Shown: positions 39,716-48,603 of the stretch, in pieces
How the letters are laid out: each line of letters starts with the position of its first letter
Position numbering within the stretch: position 1 is the first letter of the stretch
NCBI RefSeq assembly: GCF_001571145.1
Contig: NZ_BCTF01000005.1
Span: forward strand, 124,001 to 188,000
Length of the DNA stretch: 64,000 bases
Direction: 5' to 3'
From: Hydrogenophaga flava NBRC 102514
Lineage (GTDB): Bacteria; Pseudomonadota; Gammaproteobacteria; Burkholderiales; Burkholderiaceae_C
Translations under genes and position numbers: made by a program
The notes under the pieces: model-generated
The model's input: the letters and a program-made list of their open reading frames with translations, nothing else
Told to the model about the DNA's origin: nothing
The model's database searches: none

Positions 39716-39896
39716 CCAAACTGACACACCCGGCGCCACTCCTGGCGGCGCCGCTGCCACCAGGCGCAACACCGTCCCGAACCGGGGCGGAACGGCCCGG
39801 GTGGCGTGCTATAACCGCCGCATCGTTGGAGACAGCCCGAGGCCCCCGCAGCCGCCACCCCCCGGACCCCGAACGCCGGCCACAACAAGACCCTCG

Positions 39897-41180
39897 ATGA
39901 AGCGCGGCTTCTACACCATCATGACGGCGCAGTTCTTCAGCTCCCTGGCTGACAACGCGCTGTTCGTAGCCGCCATCGAGCTGCTGCGCAGCCGCCACGC
40001 CCCCGAGTGGCAGAGCGCGGCCCTCGTCCCCCTGTTCGCCCTGTTCTACGTCGCCCTGGCCCCGTTCGTGGGCGCCTTCGCCGACGCACGGCCCAAGGGC
40101 CAGGTGATGTTCATCAGCAACGCGATCAAGGTCGCGGGCTGCCTGCTGATGCTGATGGGTGTGCACCCACTGCTGGCCTACACCCTGGTGGGCCTGGGCG
40201 CCGCCGCCTACTCACCCGCCAAGTACGGCATCCTCACCGAACTGCTGCCACCGTCCCAGCTGGTCAAGGCCAACGGCTGGATCGAGGGCCTGACCATCGC
40301 CTCCATCATCCTGGGCGTGCTGCTGGGCGGCCAGCTCGTCGGCCCCTACCTTTCATCGCTGCTGCTGTCGGTCGACGCCCCCGGGCTGACCACCGGCATC
40401 GACCACCCGGCCGAGGCCGCCATCGCGGTGCTGGTGAGCGTGTACGCGCTGGCCGCGGCCTTCAACCTGCGCATCCCGCTCACCGGGGTGACACCGCGGC
40501 CGATGCCGAAGAACCCGCTGGAGCTGCTGCCCGATTTCTGGCGCTGCAACGGCCGGCTCTGGAAAGACCACCTGGGCCAGATCTCGCTGTCCACCACCAC
40601 GCTGTTCTGGGGCGTCAGCGGCAACCTGCGATACATCGTGCTGGCCTGGGCCGGCGCCGCGCTGGGCTACACCACCACCCAGGCGTCGTCCCTGGTGGGC
40701 GTGGTGGCGCTGGGCACGGCCGTGGGCGCGGTGGTGGCCTCGATGCGCATGCGGCTGGACCAGGCGACCCGCGTCATGCCACTGGGCATCGGCATGGGCC
40801 TGCTGGTGATCGGGATGAACTTCATCGACAACGTCTGGGTGGCCGCGCCCTTCCTGGTGCTGCTGGGCGGCCTGGGCGGTTTCCTGGTGGTGCCGATGAA
40901 CGCGCTGCTGCAGCACCGGGGCCACAACCTCATGGGCGCGGGCCGATCCATCGCGGTGCAGAACTTCAACGAACAGGCCTGCATCCTGGTGTTGGGCGCG
41001 CTCTACAGCTTCTCCACCGGCATGGGCCTTTCGGCCTTCGCCGCCATCACCATCTTCGGCCTGATCGTGGCCGGCTTCATGTGGCTGATCATGAAGTGGC
41101 ACCAGCACAACCAGCGGCACCACGGTGTGGAGCTGGAGCGGCTGCTGGAGATCGCCCGCCGGGACGATCTGCACGGCTAG
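39897..41180 (+). CDS. lplT: Lysophospholipid transporter LplT (MFS)
   Basis: The 427-residue protein has twelve membrane helices. The opening MKRGFYTIMTAQFFSSLADN and the segments KYGILTELLPPSQLVKANGW and FLVVPMNALLQHRGHNLMGA are diagnostic of LplT. LplT flips lysophosphatidylethanolamine into the inner leaflet for re-acylation. The ATG at 39897 fits the family; in-frame readings from further upstream add a Pro/Arg-rich stretch. As I recall, lplT and alr are often neighbours in Burkholderiales; here two unrelated-looking genes sit between them. Its end overlaps the convergent response-regulator-like gene by 4 bases. Confidence 0.92.
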   Translation: MKRGFYTIMTAQFFSSLADNALFVAAIELLRSRHAPEWQSAALVPLFALFYVALAPFVGAFADARPKGQVMFISNAIKVAGCLLMLMGVHPLLAYTLVGLGAAAYSPAKYGILTELLPPSQLVKANGWIEGLTIASIILGVLLGGQLVGPYLSSLLLSVDAPGLTTGIDHPAEAAIAVLVSVYALAAAFNLRIPLTGVTPRPMPKNPLELLPDFWRCNGRLWKDHLGQISLSTTTLFWGVSGNLRYIVLAWAGAALGYTTTQASSLVGVVALGTAVGAVVASMRMRLDQATRVMPLGIGMGLLVIGMNFIDNVWVAAPFLVLLGGLGGFLVVPMNALLQHRGHNLMGAGRSIAVQNFNEQACILVLGALYSFSTGMGLSAFAAITIFGLIVAGFMWLIMKWHQHNQRHHGVELERLLEIARRDDLHG

Positions 41181-42271
41181 AAGTTGATGTTGGTGCGCTC
41201 GAAGCCGTCCAGATTGACCAGCCGGTGCTGCGCCAGCACCTTGTAGAACTCGGCCTCGCCCACTGAGCGGGAGAGGTAGGCGTCGCAACCCGCCAGCCCC
41301 GCCTTGATGCGGTCCATGCTGCCGGCGGTGGGCGCGAACATCATGACCACCGGTGCGCTGCCATTGGGCAGCTTGCGCTGCTTGGCGCTGCGGCACACCG
41401 AGTAGGCATCGGCTTCGCCCTTGATGCGGTCGATCGCCACCAGCCGGTAGGGATGCTCCTTGAGCAGGGCCAGCGCCTGGGGCGCCTCGCGCGACCAGTC
41501 GATGTTCAGCCCGTAGCGTTTGAAACGCTTGTGCAGGATGCGACCTTCCACCAGGCTTTCGGCCACCAGCAGCACATCACCGCGCTGGACCTCCGGCACC
41601 GGCGCCGCCGTCCGGCTGTTACGGGAACGCATCGAGCGGGACGCCGGTGCGCGGGAAGGCGGCGGGGGTGCCGGCACCGGGTCCAGCGCCCCGAAGTCGG
41701 TGACCCGCACCACCCCGACCGGCTGGGACGGGGTGGGCGGCATGCGCGTCATCTCGCGGCGCAGCACCGGCGGCGCGGCGCTTGGCAGGCGCTCACGAAC
41801 CATGGGCCGCGTCGCCGGGAACTCGGTGTCGGGCGAGCGGCGGCGCGTGCGCGCCACAGGCGGCGCCACCACGGCACCGGTCAGTGGTTCGGTGGCGGCA
41901 AAGCCGCGATCAGCCCCTTGGCGCGGCGCCACCGCAGCGGCGGGTGCCGCGGCCTGCCGCGGCCGCACGCCGACCAGCTCGTCCAGCGCGGCCAGCACGC
42001 CCACCAGCTTGACCGGCTTGCGCTGCAGCGGCCAGCCGGTGCCGGCATCGGTGTGGCCGATCAGCAGCACCCGGCCCTGCAGCTCGGCGTGGCGCACCAG
42101 GTGCACGGCCTGGGCGTTGTCGGCATTGACCACCAGGACCTGGGCGTCCAGCACCTCGTCCTGCACCACGTAGGCCGGCGGTCGACGCGCCGCCAGCCGG
42201 AAGAACGATTCGAACGTGGCCGATTCGCTCTCGGGAAAACCGACCAGGGCCAACGAAAATGAGCCTGCCAT
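41177..42271 (-). CDS. Degenerate response-regulator-like protein with long disordered linker
   Basis: This 364-residue protein has an N-terminal receiver-like or Rossmann-like region (SLALVGFPESESATFESFFR; VLVVNADNAQAVHLVRHAEL). A long Ala/Pro/Arg-rich low-complexity linker at about 105-230 follows. The C-terminal receiver-like domain (GDVLLVAESLVEGRILHKRF; YRLVAIDRIKGEADAYSVCR; APVVMMFAPTAGSMDRIKAG) keeps an Asp at the strand-3 end (AIDR) but lacks the acidic pair after strand 1, so phosphorylation is doubtful. Tandem pseudo-receivers joined by a linker suggest a scaffold or output adaptor. No kinase is nearby. It converges on lplT and is divergent from the glutathione peroxidase gene. Confidence 0.65.
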   Translation of the reverse strand: MAGSFSLALVGFPESESATFESFFRLAARRPPAYVVQDEVLDAQVLVVNADNAQAVHLVRHAELQGRVLLIGHTDAGTGWPLQRKPVKLVGVLAALDELVGVRPRQAAAPAAAVAPRQGADRGFAATEPLTGAVVAPPVARTRRRSPDTEFPATRPMVRERLPSAAPPVLRREMTRMPPTPSQPVGVVRVTDFGALDPVPAPPPPSRAPASRSMRSRNSRTAAPVPEVQRGDVLLVAESLVEGRILHKRFKRYGLNIDWSREAPQALALLKEHPYRLVAIDRIKGEADAYSVCRSAKQRKLPNGSAPVVMMFAPTAGSMDRIKAGLAGCDAYLSRSVGEAEFYKVLAQHRLVNLDGFERTNINF

Positions 42272-42446
42272 TCACCTCTCCACCGAATACAAAGGGACTA
42301 CCCAACTGCCAAGAGTATGCCCGCTCGACCGTCCCGGGCTCTGTTCCGGTTTGCATGCAGAACGGCGCAACGTGACACAGTTCCAGCCTGTGCGGTCCGC
42401 GTGAAACGGCCCACACATCCCCACCACCCCATGAGGAGCGCTTCCG

Positions 42447-42929
42447 GTGTCCAGCATCTATGAATTCCAGGCCCAGTCGATCGACGGCAAGCCGGTACCG
42501 CTTTCGCAGTACCGCGGCCAGCCCATGCTCATCGTCAACACCGCCAGTGCCTGCGGCTTCACGCCGCAGTTCGCTGGTCTGGAGCAGCTGCACAAGACCT
42601 ACGGCGACCGCGGGCTGGTGGTGCTGGGTTTTCCGTGCAACCAGTTTGGCAGCCAGGACCCGGGCAGCGACAGCGAGATTGCCACGTTCTGCCAGCGCAA
42701 CTACGGTGTGAGCTTTCCAATGATGAGCAAGATCGATGTCAACGGCGCCGAGGCCCACCCGCTGTACCGCTGGCTCACCGCCGAGGCGCCCGGGCTGCTC
42801 GGCAGCAAGGCCATCAAATGGAACTTCACCAAGTTCCTGGTGGGCCGGGGCGGCCGCGTGATCAAACGTTACGCACCGCAGGACGCACCCGAGAAGCTGG
42901 CCGGTGACATCGAGGCCGCGCTGGCCTGA
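42447..42929 (+). CDS. Glutathione peroxidase (cysteine type)
   Basis: The 160-residue thioredoxin-fold peroxidase reduces hydrogen and lipid peroxides with glutathione or thioredoxin. The active-site Cys36 is in VNTASACGFTPQF and is encoded by TGC, so it is not a selenoprotein. The other catalytic residues appear in GFPCNQFGSQ (Gln) and KWNFTKFLV (Trp, Asn). The GTG at 42447 is chosen as the start: ATGAGGAGC lies just upstream and the family start aligns there. It is 137 bases upstream of the PrkA stress operon and on the same strand, which may be coincidental or reflect shared stress roles. Confidence 0.92.
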   Translation: MSSIYEFQAQSIDGKPVPLSQYRGQPMLIVNTASACGFTPQFAGLEQLHKTYGDRGLVVLGFPCNQFGSQDPGSDSEIATFCQRNYGVSFPMMSKIDVNGAEAHPLYRWLTAEAPGLLGSKAIKWNFTKFLVGRGGRVIKRYAPQDAPEKLAGDIEAALA

Positions 42930-43028
42930 ACGCGGGGCAGTGCAATGTCGCACGGTGTCTGATCTTTCACGCCATACGCAACACCAGGGGCTTTTCACGC
43001 GACCGAATTTCTGTGAACCTGAGGGCTG

Positions 43029-43050
43029 CGTTGTGATCCAACGTTGCAAC
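43029..43050. promoter_or_regulatory. Overlapping inverted repeats upstream of prkA
   Basis: CGTTG-TGATC-CAACG (43029-43043) is a perfect five-base inverted repeat. It runs into the perfect palindrome GTTGCAAC (43043-43050). The pair ends 16 bases before the prkA start codon, just before the AGGAGGT ribosome site. It could be an operator or an RNA stem controlling access to that site. Confidence 0.45.
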
Positions 43051-43066
43051 CCCACAGGAGGTCGCC

Positions 43067-44989
43067 ATGGACGTCATCAGCAGCTTCAGTGCCCGCTTCG
43101 AACGCACCCGCGAAGAGGAGATGTCGCTGGAGGAATATCTGGCCGAATGCAAGCGCAACCCGCTGGCCTACGCCACCCCGGCCGAGCGCATGCTCAAGGC
43201 CATCGGCGAACCGCAGATGGTCGACACGCGCAACGACCCGCGGCTCTCGCGCCTGTTTGCCAACAAGGTCATCAAGGTCTACCCGGCCTTTGCCGAGTTC
43301 TATGGCATGGAGGACTCGATCGAGCAGGTCGTGTCCTACTTCCGCCACGCCGCGCAGGGTCTGGAAGAGAAGAAGCAGATCCTCTATCTGCTCGGGCCGG
43401 TGGGCGGCGGCAAGAGTTCGATCGCCGAGCGGCTCAAGCAGCTCATGGAGCTGGTGCCTTTCTACGCCATCAAGGGCTCGCCGGTCAACGAGTCTCCACT
43501 GGGGCTGTTTGATCCGGTGGAAGACGCGCCGCTGCTGGAAGAACAGTTCGGCATCCCGCGGCGCTACCTCAACCGCATCATGAGCCCCTGGGCCGTCAAG
43601 CGGCTGGAGGAATACGGCGGCGACATCCGGCGCTTCCGCGTGGTCAAGCGCCACCCCTCGGTGCTGCGCCAGATCGCGGTCAGCAAGACCGAGCCGGGCG
43701 ACGAGAACAACCAGGACATCAGCTCTCTGGTGGGCAAGGTGGACATCCGCAAGCTGGAGACCTATGCGCAGGACGACCCCGACGCCTACAGCTACTCGGG
43801 CGGTCTGTGCCTGTCCAACCAGGGCTTGATGGAATTCGTCGAGATGTTCAAGGCACCCATCAAGGTGCTGCATCCGCTGCTGACCGCCACGCAGGAGGGC
43901 AACTTCAAGGGCACCGAAGGTTTCGGCGCCATCCCGTTCGACGGCATCGTGCTGGCGCACAGCAACGAGAGCGAGTGGAAGGCCTTCCGCAACAACAAGA
44001 ACAACGAGGCCTTCCTCGACCGCATCTACATCGTCAAGGTGCCGTACTGCCTGCGCGTGTCCGAGGAGGTGAAGATCTACGAGAAGCTGATCCGCCACTC
44101 CTCGCTCTCGCAGGCCACCTGCGCACCGGGCACGCTCAAGATGATGGCGCAGTTCTCGGTGCTCACACGCCTGAAGGAGCCGGAGAACTCGTCCCTGTAC
44201 TCCAAGATGCAGGTCTACGACGGCGAGAACCTCAAGGACACCGACCCGCGCGCCAAGAGCTACCAGGAGTACCGCGACTTCGCTGGTGTCGACGAGGGCA
44301 TGAACGGCATCTCCACGCGCTTCGCGTTCAAGATCATCTCCAAGGTCTTCAACTTCGATTCCACCGAGGTGGCCGCCAACCCGGTGCACCTGATGTATGT
44401 GCTGGAGCAGCAGATCGAGCGCGAGCAGTTCCCGCAGGAAATGGAGCAGAAGTACGTCGGCTTCATCAAGGAGCAGCTGGCGCCGCGCTACGCCGAGTTC
44501 ATCGGCAAGGAGATCCAGACCGCCTACCTGGAGAGCTATTCGGAGTACGGCCAGAACATCTTCGACCGCTACGTCACCTACGCCGACTACTGGATACAGG
44601 ACCACGAGTACCGCGACACCGACACCGGCGAGGTGTTCGACCGCCAGTCGCTCAACGCCGAGCTGGAGAAGATCGAGAAGCCCGCGGGCATCAGCAACCC
44701 CAAGGACTTCCGCAACGAAATCGTCAACTTCGTGCTGCGTGCGCGCGCCAACAACGCCGGCCACAACCCGCTGTGGACCAGCTATGAGAAGCTGCGCACG
44801 GTGATAGAGAAGAAGATGTTCAGCAACACCGAGGAGCTGCTGCCGGTGATCAGCTTCAACGCCAAGGCCAGCGCCGACGAGGCCAAGAAGCACGAGGACT
44901 TCGTCACCCGCATGGTGGCCAAGGGCTACACGCCCAAGCAGGTGCGCCTGCTGTGCGAGTGGTACCTGCGCGTGCGCAAGTCCAGCTGA
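43067..44989 (+). CDS. prkA: PrkA family serine protein kinase (YeaG)
   Basis: The 640-residue protein has an AAA-like N-terminal domain with Walker A in YLLGPVGGGKSSIAERLK, at residues about 105-122. The opening is FSARFERTREEEMSLEEYLA, and the C-terminal PrkA kinase domain includes EEVKIYEKLIRHSSLSQATC. PrkA/YeaG phosphorylates protein targets and is induced by stationary phase, nitrogen starvation and low pH in enterobacteria. Its partners here are YeaH and SpoVR, encoded next on the same strand (31- and 61-base gaps), the conserved order prkA-yeaH-spoVR. A strong AGGAGGT ribosome site precedes the ATG, and inverted repeats lie just upstream. Confidence 0.95.
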   Translation: MDVISSFSARFERTREEEMSLEEYLAECKRNPLAYATPAERMLKAIGEPQMVDTRNDPRLSRLFANKVIKVYPAFAEFYGMEDSIEQVVSYFRHAAQGLEEKKQILYLLGPVGGGKSSIAERLKQLMELVPFYAIKGSPVNESPLGLFDPVEDAPLLEEQFGIPRRYLNRIMSPWAVKRLEEYGGDIRRFRVVKRHPSVLRQIAVSKTEPGDENNQDISSLVGKVDIRKLETYAQDDPDAYSYSGGLCLSNQGLMEFVEMFKAPIKVLHPLLTATQEGNFKGTEGFGAIPFDGIVLAHSNESEWKAFRNNKNNEAFLDRIYIVKVPYCLRVSEEVKIYEKLIRHSSLSQATCAPGTLKMMAQFSVLTRLKEPENSSLYSKMQVYDGENLKDTDPRAKSYQEYRDFAGVDEGMNGISTRFAFKIISKVFNFDSTEVAANPVHLMYVLEQQIEREQFPQEMEQKYVGFIKEQLAPRYAEFIGKEIQTAYLESYSEYGQNIFDRYVTYADYWIQDHEYRDTDTGEVFDRQSLNAELEKIEKPAGISNPKDFRNEIVNFVLRARANNAGHNPLWTSYEKLRTVIEKKMFSNTEELLPVISFNAKASADEAKKHEDFVTRMVAKGYTPKQVRLLCEWYLRVRKSS

Positions 44990-45020
44990 TCACGGGGGCC
45001 GACTTCCACCAGGAACATGC

Positions 45021-46301
45021 ATGCTGCAGTCCATCATTGATCGGCGGCTGGCGGGCAAGAACAAATCCATCGGCAACCGGGAGCGCTTTCTGCGCCGCTA
45101 CCGCGAGCAGATCGGCGAAGCGGTGCGGCGCGCCATCAGCGGGCGCGGCATCCGCGATGTCGAGCGCGGCGAGGAGGTCCACATCCCGCAGCGCGACCTG
45201 TCCGAGCCCGAGTTCCGCCACGGCACCGGCGGCAAGCGCGAGGTGGTGCACACTGGCAACCGCGAGTACCTGAGGGGCGACCGCATCCAGCGGCCCCAGG
45301 GCGGCACCGGACAGGGCAGCGGAAGCGGCCAGGCCAGCGACAGCGGCGAGGGCGAAGACGACTTCACCTTCGCGCTCAGCCGCGAGGAGTTCATGCAGGT
45401 CTTCTTCGACGACCTGGCCCTGCCCAACCTGGTCCGCACGCAGCTGGCGCAGGTGCCCGAGTTCAAGACCCGGCGCGCCGGCTTCACCAGCAGCGGCACG
45501 CCCAACAACCTGCACATCGTGCGCTCGATGCGCGGCGCCTACGGCCGCCGCATCGCCCTGGGCGGCGCCGTGCGGCGCGAGTGCGCCGAACTGGAGGAGC
45601 GCATCGCCGAGCTGCGCCGCCAAGGCGACGACCCGGTGGCCCGCAGCCAGGTGGCCGAGCTGGAGGCGCGGCTCAAGCAGCTGCGCTGGCGCATCGAGCG
45701 CCTGCCCTACATCGACCCGATCGACCTCAAGTTCCGCAGCCATGTGCGGGTGCCGGTGCCCAGCGCCCGCGCCGTGATGTTCTGCCTGATGGACGTCTCC
45801 GGCTCGATGGACGAACAGCGCAAGGACCTGGCCAAGCGCTTCTTCGTGCTGCTCTACCTGTTCCTGACCCGGCACTACGACCAGATCGACCTGGTGTTCA
45901 TCCGCCACCACACCCAGGCCCAGGAGGTCACCGAGGACGAGTTCTTCCATGCCCGCGAAACCGGCGGCACCGTGGTCTCCAGCGCGCTGGAGCTGATGGA
46001 CCGCATCGTGCGCGAGCGCTACAACCCGCACGAGTGGAACATCTACGGCGCCCAGGCCAGCGACGGCGACAACTGGATGAACGATTCGCCCAAGTGCGCC
46101 GAGCTGCTGAGCGCCCGCCTGCTGCCGGCCTGCCGCTACTACGCCTACATCCAGGTGACCGAAGAGGAGCAGAACCTGTGGCAGGCCTACGAGGCACTGA
46201 GCCAGGCGCACCCGAATTTCGCGCTGCGCAAGGTCTCGGGCGCGTCCGAGATCTACCCGGTGTTCCGCGACCTGTTCCGCAAGGAAGGAGCGCCGGCATG
46301 A
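45021..46301 (+). CDS. yeaH: YeaH/YhbH family protein (DUF444, VWA-like)
   Basis: The 426-residue protein begins with the family opening IIDRRLAGKNKSIGNRERFL and RRAISGRGIRDVERGEEVHI. A Gly/Ser-rich stretch follows (GGTGQGSGSGQASDSGEGED), then a VWA-like domain with an intact metal site start (FCLMDVSGSMDEQRKDLAKR). DUF444 proteins act with the PrkA kinase; their molecular role is not settled. It lies 31 bases after prkA and 61 bases before spoVR. The ATG at 45021 gives MLQSIIDRRL, matching family length. Confidence 0.94.
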   Translation: MLQSIIDRRLAGKNKSIGNRERFLRRYREQIGEAVRRAISGRGIRDVERGEEVHIPQRDLSEPEFRHGTGGKREVVHTGNREYLRGDRIQRPQGGTGQGSGSGQASDSGEGEDDFTFALSREEFMQVFFDDLALPNLVRTQLAQVPEFKTRRAGFTSSGTPNNLHIVRSMRGAYGRRIALGGAVRRECAELEERIAELRRQGDDPVARSQVAELEARLKQLRWRIERLPYIDPIDLKFRSHVRVPVPSARAVMFCLMDVSGSMDEQRKDLAKRFFVLLYLFLTRHYDQIDLVFIRHHTQAQEVTEDEFFHARETGGTVVSSALELMDRIVRERYNPHEWNIYGAQASDGDNWMNDSPKCAELLSARLLPACRYYAYIQVTEEEQNLWQAYEALSQAHPNFALRKVSGASEIYPVFRDLFRKEGAPA

Positions 46302-46362
46302 GCGCCGCCGGGCCGTTCCCAAGGCGCTCAGCCCCGCAGTGCGCAGCACGGAGGGTAGTCCA

Positions 46363-47901
46363 GTGAGCAATCTCCAGCAACCCCTGCCGATGCTGCCCCG
46401 GCCGGCCGAGCCCCTGCCCGGCCCCAGCGACTGGACCTTCGAGCTGATCGAGCGCTACCACGAGGTGATCGAACGCACCGCGCGCCGCTTCGGCCTGGAC
46501 ACCTACGCCAACCAGCTGGAAGTGATCACCGCCGAGCAGATGATGGACGCCTACGCCAGCGTCGGCATGCCGGTCAACTACCGCCACTGGCGCTTCGGCA
46601 AGGAATTCATCGTCACAGAGAAGAACTACAAGCGCGGCCACATGGGGCTGGCCTACGAGATCGTCATCAACAGCGACCCCTGCATCGCCTACCTGATGGA
46701 GGAGAACACGATGGCGATGCAGGCGCTGGTGATCGCCCACGCCGCTTACGGCCACAACAGCTTCTTCAAGGGCAACTACCTGTTCCGCATGTGGACCGAT
46801 GCGAGCGCGATCGTCGACTACCTGGTCTACGCACGCAACTACATCGCCGAGTGCGAGGAACGGCACGGCATCGACGCCGTGGAAGACCTGCTGGACTCCT
46901 GCCACGCGCTGCAGAACCACGGCGTGGACCGCTACCGCCGGCCCAGCCGCAAGTCGCTGGCGCAGGAACTGGCCGAGCGCAAGGACCGCGAGGCCTACGC
47001 CCAGCAGCAGGTCAACGAGCTGTGGCGCACACTGCCAAAGCGCGCCGAGGCCGAGGGCGACGCCCAGGCGGCCAAGCGCTTTCCGTCCGAGCCGGAAGAG
47101 AACATCCTGTACTTCATCGAAAAGAACGCGCCGCTGCTGGAGCCCTGGCAGCGCGAGGTGATCCGCATCGTGCGCAAGATCGCCCAGTACTTCTACCCGC
47201 AGCGCCAGACGCAGGTGATGAACGAGGGCTGGGCAACCTTCTGGCACCACCGCCTGCTCAGCGAGATGTACGACAACGGCTTCCTCACCGACGGCGTGAT
47301 GATGGAGTGGATCAAGTCGCACACCAACGTGATCTTCCAGCCCGGCGTCGGCGACCGCCGCTACAGCGGCCTCAACCCCTATGCGCTGGGCTTCGCGATG
47401 TACACCGACATCAAGCGCATCTGCGAGAACCCCACCGACGAGGACCGGCAGTGGTTCCCCGACCTGGCGGGCACGCCCTGGCTGCCGGCGCTGGACCACG
47501 CCATGCGCAATTTCAAGGATGAGAGCTTCATCGGCCAGTACCTCAGCCCCCGGCTGATGCGCGAGTTCCGCCTATTCGCCCTGGTCGACGACGACCAGCA
47601 GGACACGCTGGAGGTCAGCGCCATCCATGACGAGACGGGCTACCGGCGTGTGCGCGAGTCGCTCGCCCGCCAGTACGACCTGGGCTCGCGCGAGCCCAAC
47701 ATCCAGGTCTGGGACGTCAACCTGCGCGGCGACCGCTCGCTCACGCTGCGCCACACGCAGCACAACGACCGGCCGCTGCACGAGAGTGCGGGCGAGGTGC
47801 TCAAGCACGTGGCCCGGCTCTGGGGCTTTGGCGTGCAGCTGGAGAGCATCAACAGCAAGGGCGAGGTCACCCGGCGCCGCGAGGTGCCGGTGCGGGCCTG
47901 A
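46363..47901 (+). CDS. SpoVR family protein
   Basis: The 512-residue protein matches SpoVR (E. coli YcgB) along its length: DWTFELIERYHEVIERTARR, YEIVINSDPCIAYLMEENTM, VIAHAAYGHNSFFKGNYLFR and NEGWATFWHHRLLSEMYDNG. The His/Glu-rich HAAYGHNSF and EGWATFWHH segments look like metal-binding or ancient peptidase-like helices, but no enzyme activity is established. The GTG at 46363 is the chosen start (MSNLQQPLP) with GAGGG upstream. It ends the prkA-yeaH-spoVR operon, and its TGA abuts the stop of the convergent WYL gene (TGATCA). Confidence 0.94.
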   Translation: MSNLQQPLPMLPRPAEPLPGPSDWTFELIERYHEVIERTARRFGLDTYANQLEVITAEQMMDAYASVGMPVNYRHWRFGKEFIVTEKNYKRGHMGLAYEIVINSDPCIAYLMEENTMAMQALVIAHAAYGHNSFFKGNYLFRMWTDASAIVDYLVYARNYIAECEERHGIDAVEDLLDSCHALQNHGVDRYRRPSRKSLAQELAERKDREAYAQQQVNELWRTLPKRAEAEGDAQAAKRFPSEPEENILYFIEKNAPLLEPWQREVIRIVRKIAQYFYPQRQTQVMNEGWATFWHHRLLSEMYDNGFLTDGVMMEWIKSHTNVIFQPGVGDRRYSGLNPYALGFAMYTDIKRICENPTDEDRQWFPDLAGTPWLPALDHAMRNFKDESFIGQYLSPRLMREFRLFALVDDDQQDTLEVSAIHDETGYRRVRESLARQYDLGSREPNIQVWDVNLRGDRSLTLRHTQHNDRPLHESAGEVLKHVARLWGFGVQLESINSKGEVTRRREVPVRA

Positions 47902-48594
47902 TCAGGGCCAGAAGCTCTGCCCGGTCTCGCGGCGCAGCAGGTCGGCCAGCGTCCGGCCCGGCTCGACCGGGAACACCGACGCCTCCACCTGCACCGCCTC
48001 CATGCGGTCGAGCCGGAAGTTGCGAAAGTCCTGTCGCTGCTCGCACCAGGCCGCCAGCGTCCACACCCGGCCCCAGTAGAAACAGCCCAGCGGCCGCACC
48101 AGCCGCTCGGTGCGCCGCTCGCCCTGGTCGACATAGCGCAGCGTCACCCGGTGGCGTGCCTGCGCCGCCTCGCGCAGCGCCTGCAGGCGCTGGCCCAGCG
48201 CGGGCTCCAGCCCCACCGGCGCGATCAGCAAGGGCTGGCGTTCCACCTCGGCCCGCACGCCAGCGGGCAGGACCGACAGCACGCGCGACATCGCATCCGC
48301 CGCGGCCAGCGCCATCGCCGGGTCCAGCCACTGTTGCGCCATCCGGGTGGCCAGCGCCAGGGCCCTCGCTTCGTCAACGGTGAACATCAGCGGCGGCAGC
48401 TCGAAGCCTTTGCCGAGCCGGTAGCCCACGCCCGCCTCGCCCTCGATGGGCACGCCCTGCAGCTGCAGGTCGGCCACGTCGCGGTAGACCGTGCGCACCG
48501 AGACCTCCAGACGCTCGGCCAGCCAGGCGGCGGTGGACAAGCGACGGCCACGGATCAGCTGGACCAGGGCAAAAAGGCGATCGGCGCGGCGCAT
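47902..48594 (-). CDS. YafY-type HTH-WYL transcriptional regulator
   Basis: The 230-residue regulator has an N-terminal DeoR-like helix-turn-helix (RRADRLFALVQLIRGRRLST and ERLEVSVRTVYRDVADLQLQ) and a WYL domain whose core is LVRPLGCFYWGRVWTLAAWC. The canonical W-Y-L triplet is altered to W-T-L. It lacks the C-terminal extension of the larger WYL protein at 12551-13522. It is on the same strand as, and 9 bases after, the DUF6151 gene, so it likely regulates that gene and the VOC gene upstream. It converges on spoVR with no intergenic base. Confidence 0.88.
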   Translation of the reverse strand: MRRADRLFALVQLIRGRRLSTAAWLAERLEVSVRTVYRDVADLQLQGVPIEGEAGVGYRLGKGFELPPLMFTVDEARALALATRMAQQWLDPAMALAAADAMSRVLSVLPAGVRAEVERQPLLIAPVGLEPALGQRLQALREAAQARHRVTLRYVDQGERRTERLVRPLGCFYWGRVWTLAAWCEQRQDFRNFRLDRMEAVQVEASVFPVEPGRTLADLLRRETGQSFWP

Positions 48595-48603
48595 GGCTGG
48601 GCG

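Noticed and set aside
42447-42929. Selenocysteine in the glutathione peroxidase
   Set aside because: The active-site codon is TGC for cysteine and the frame has no internal TGA.
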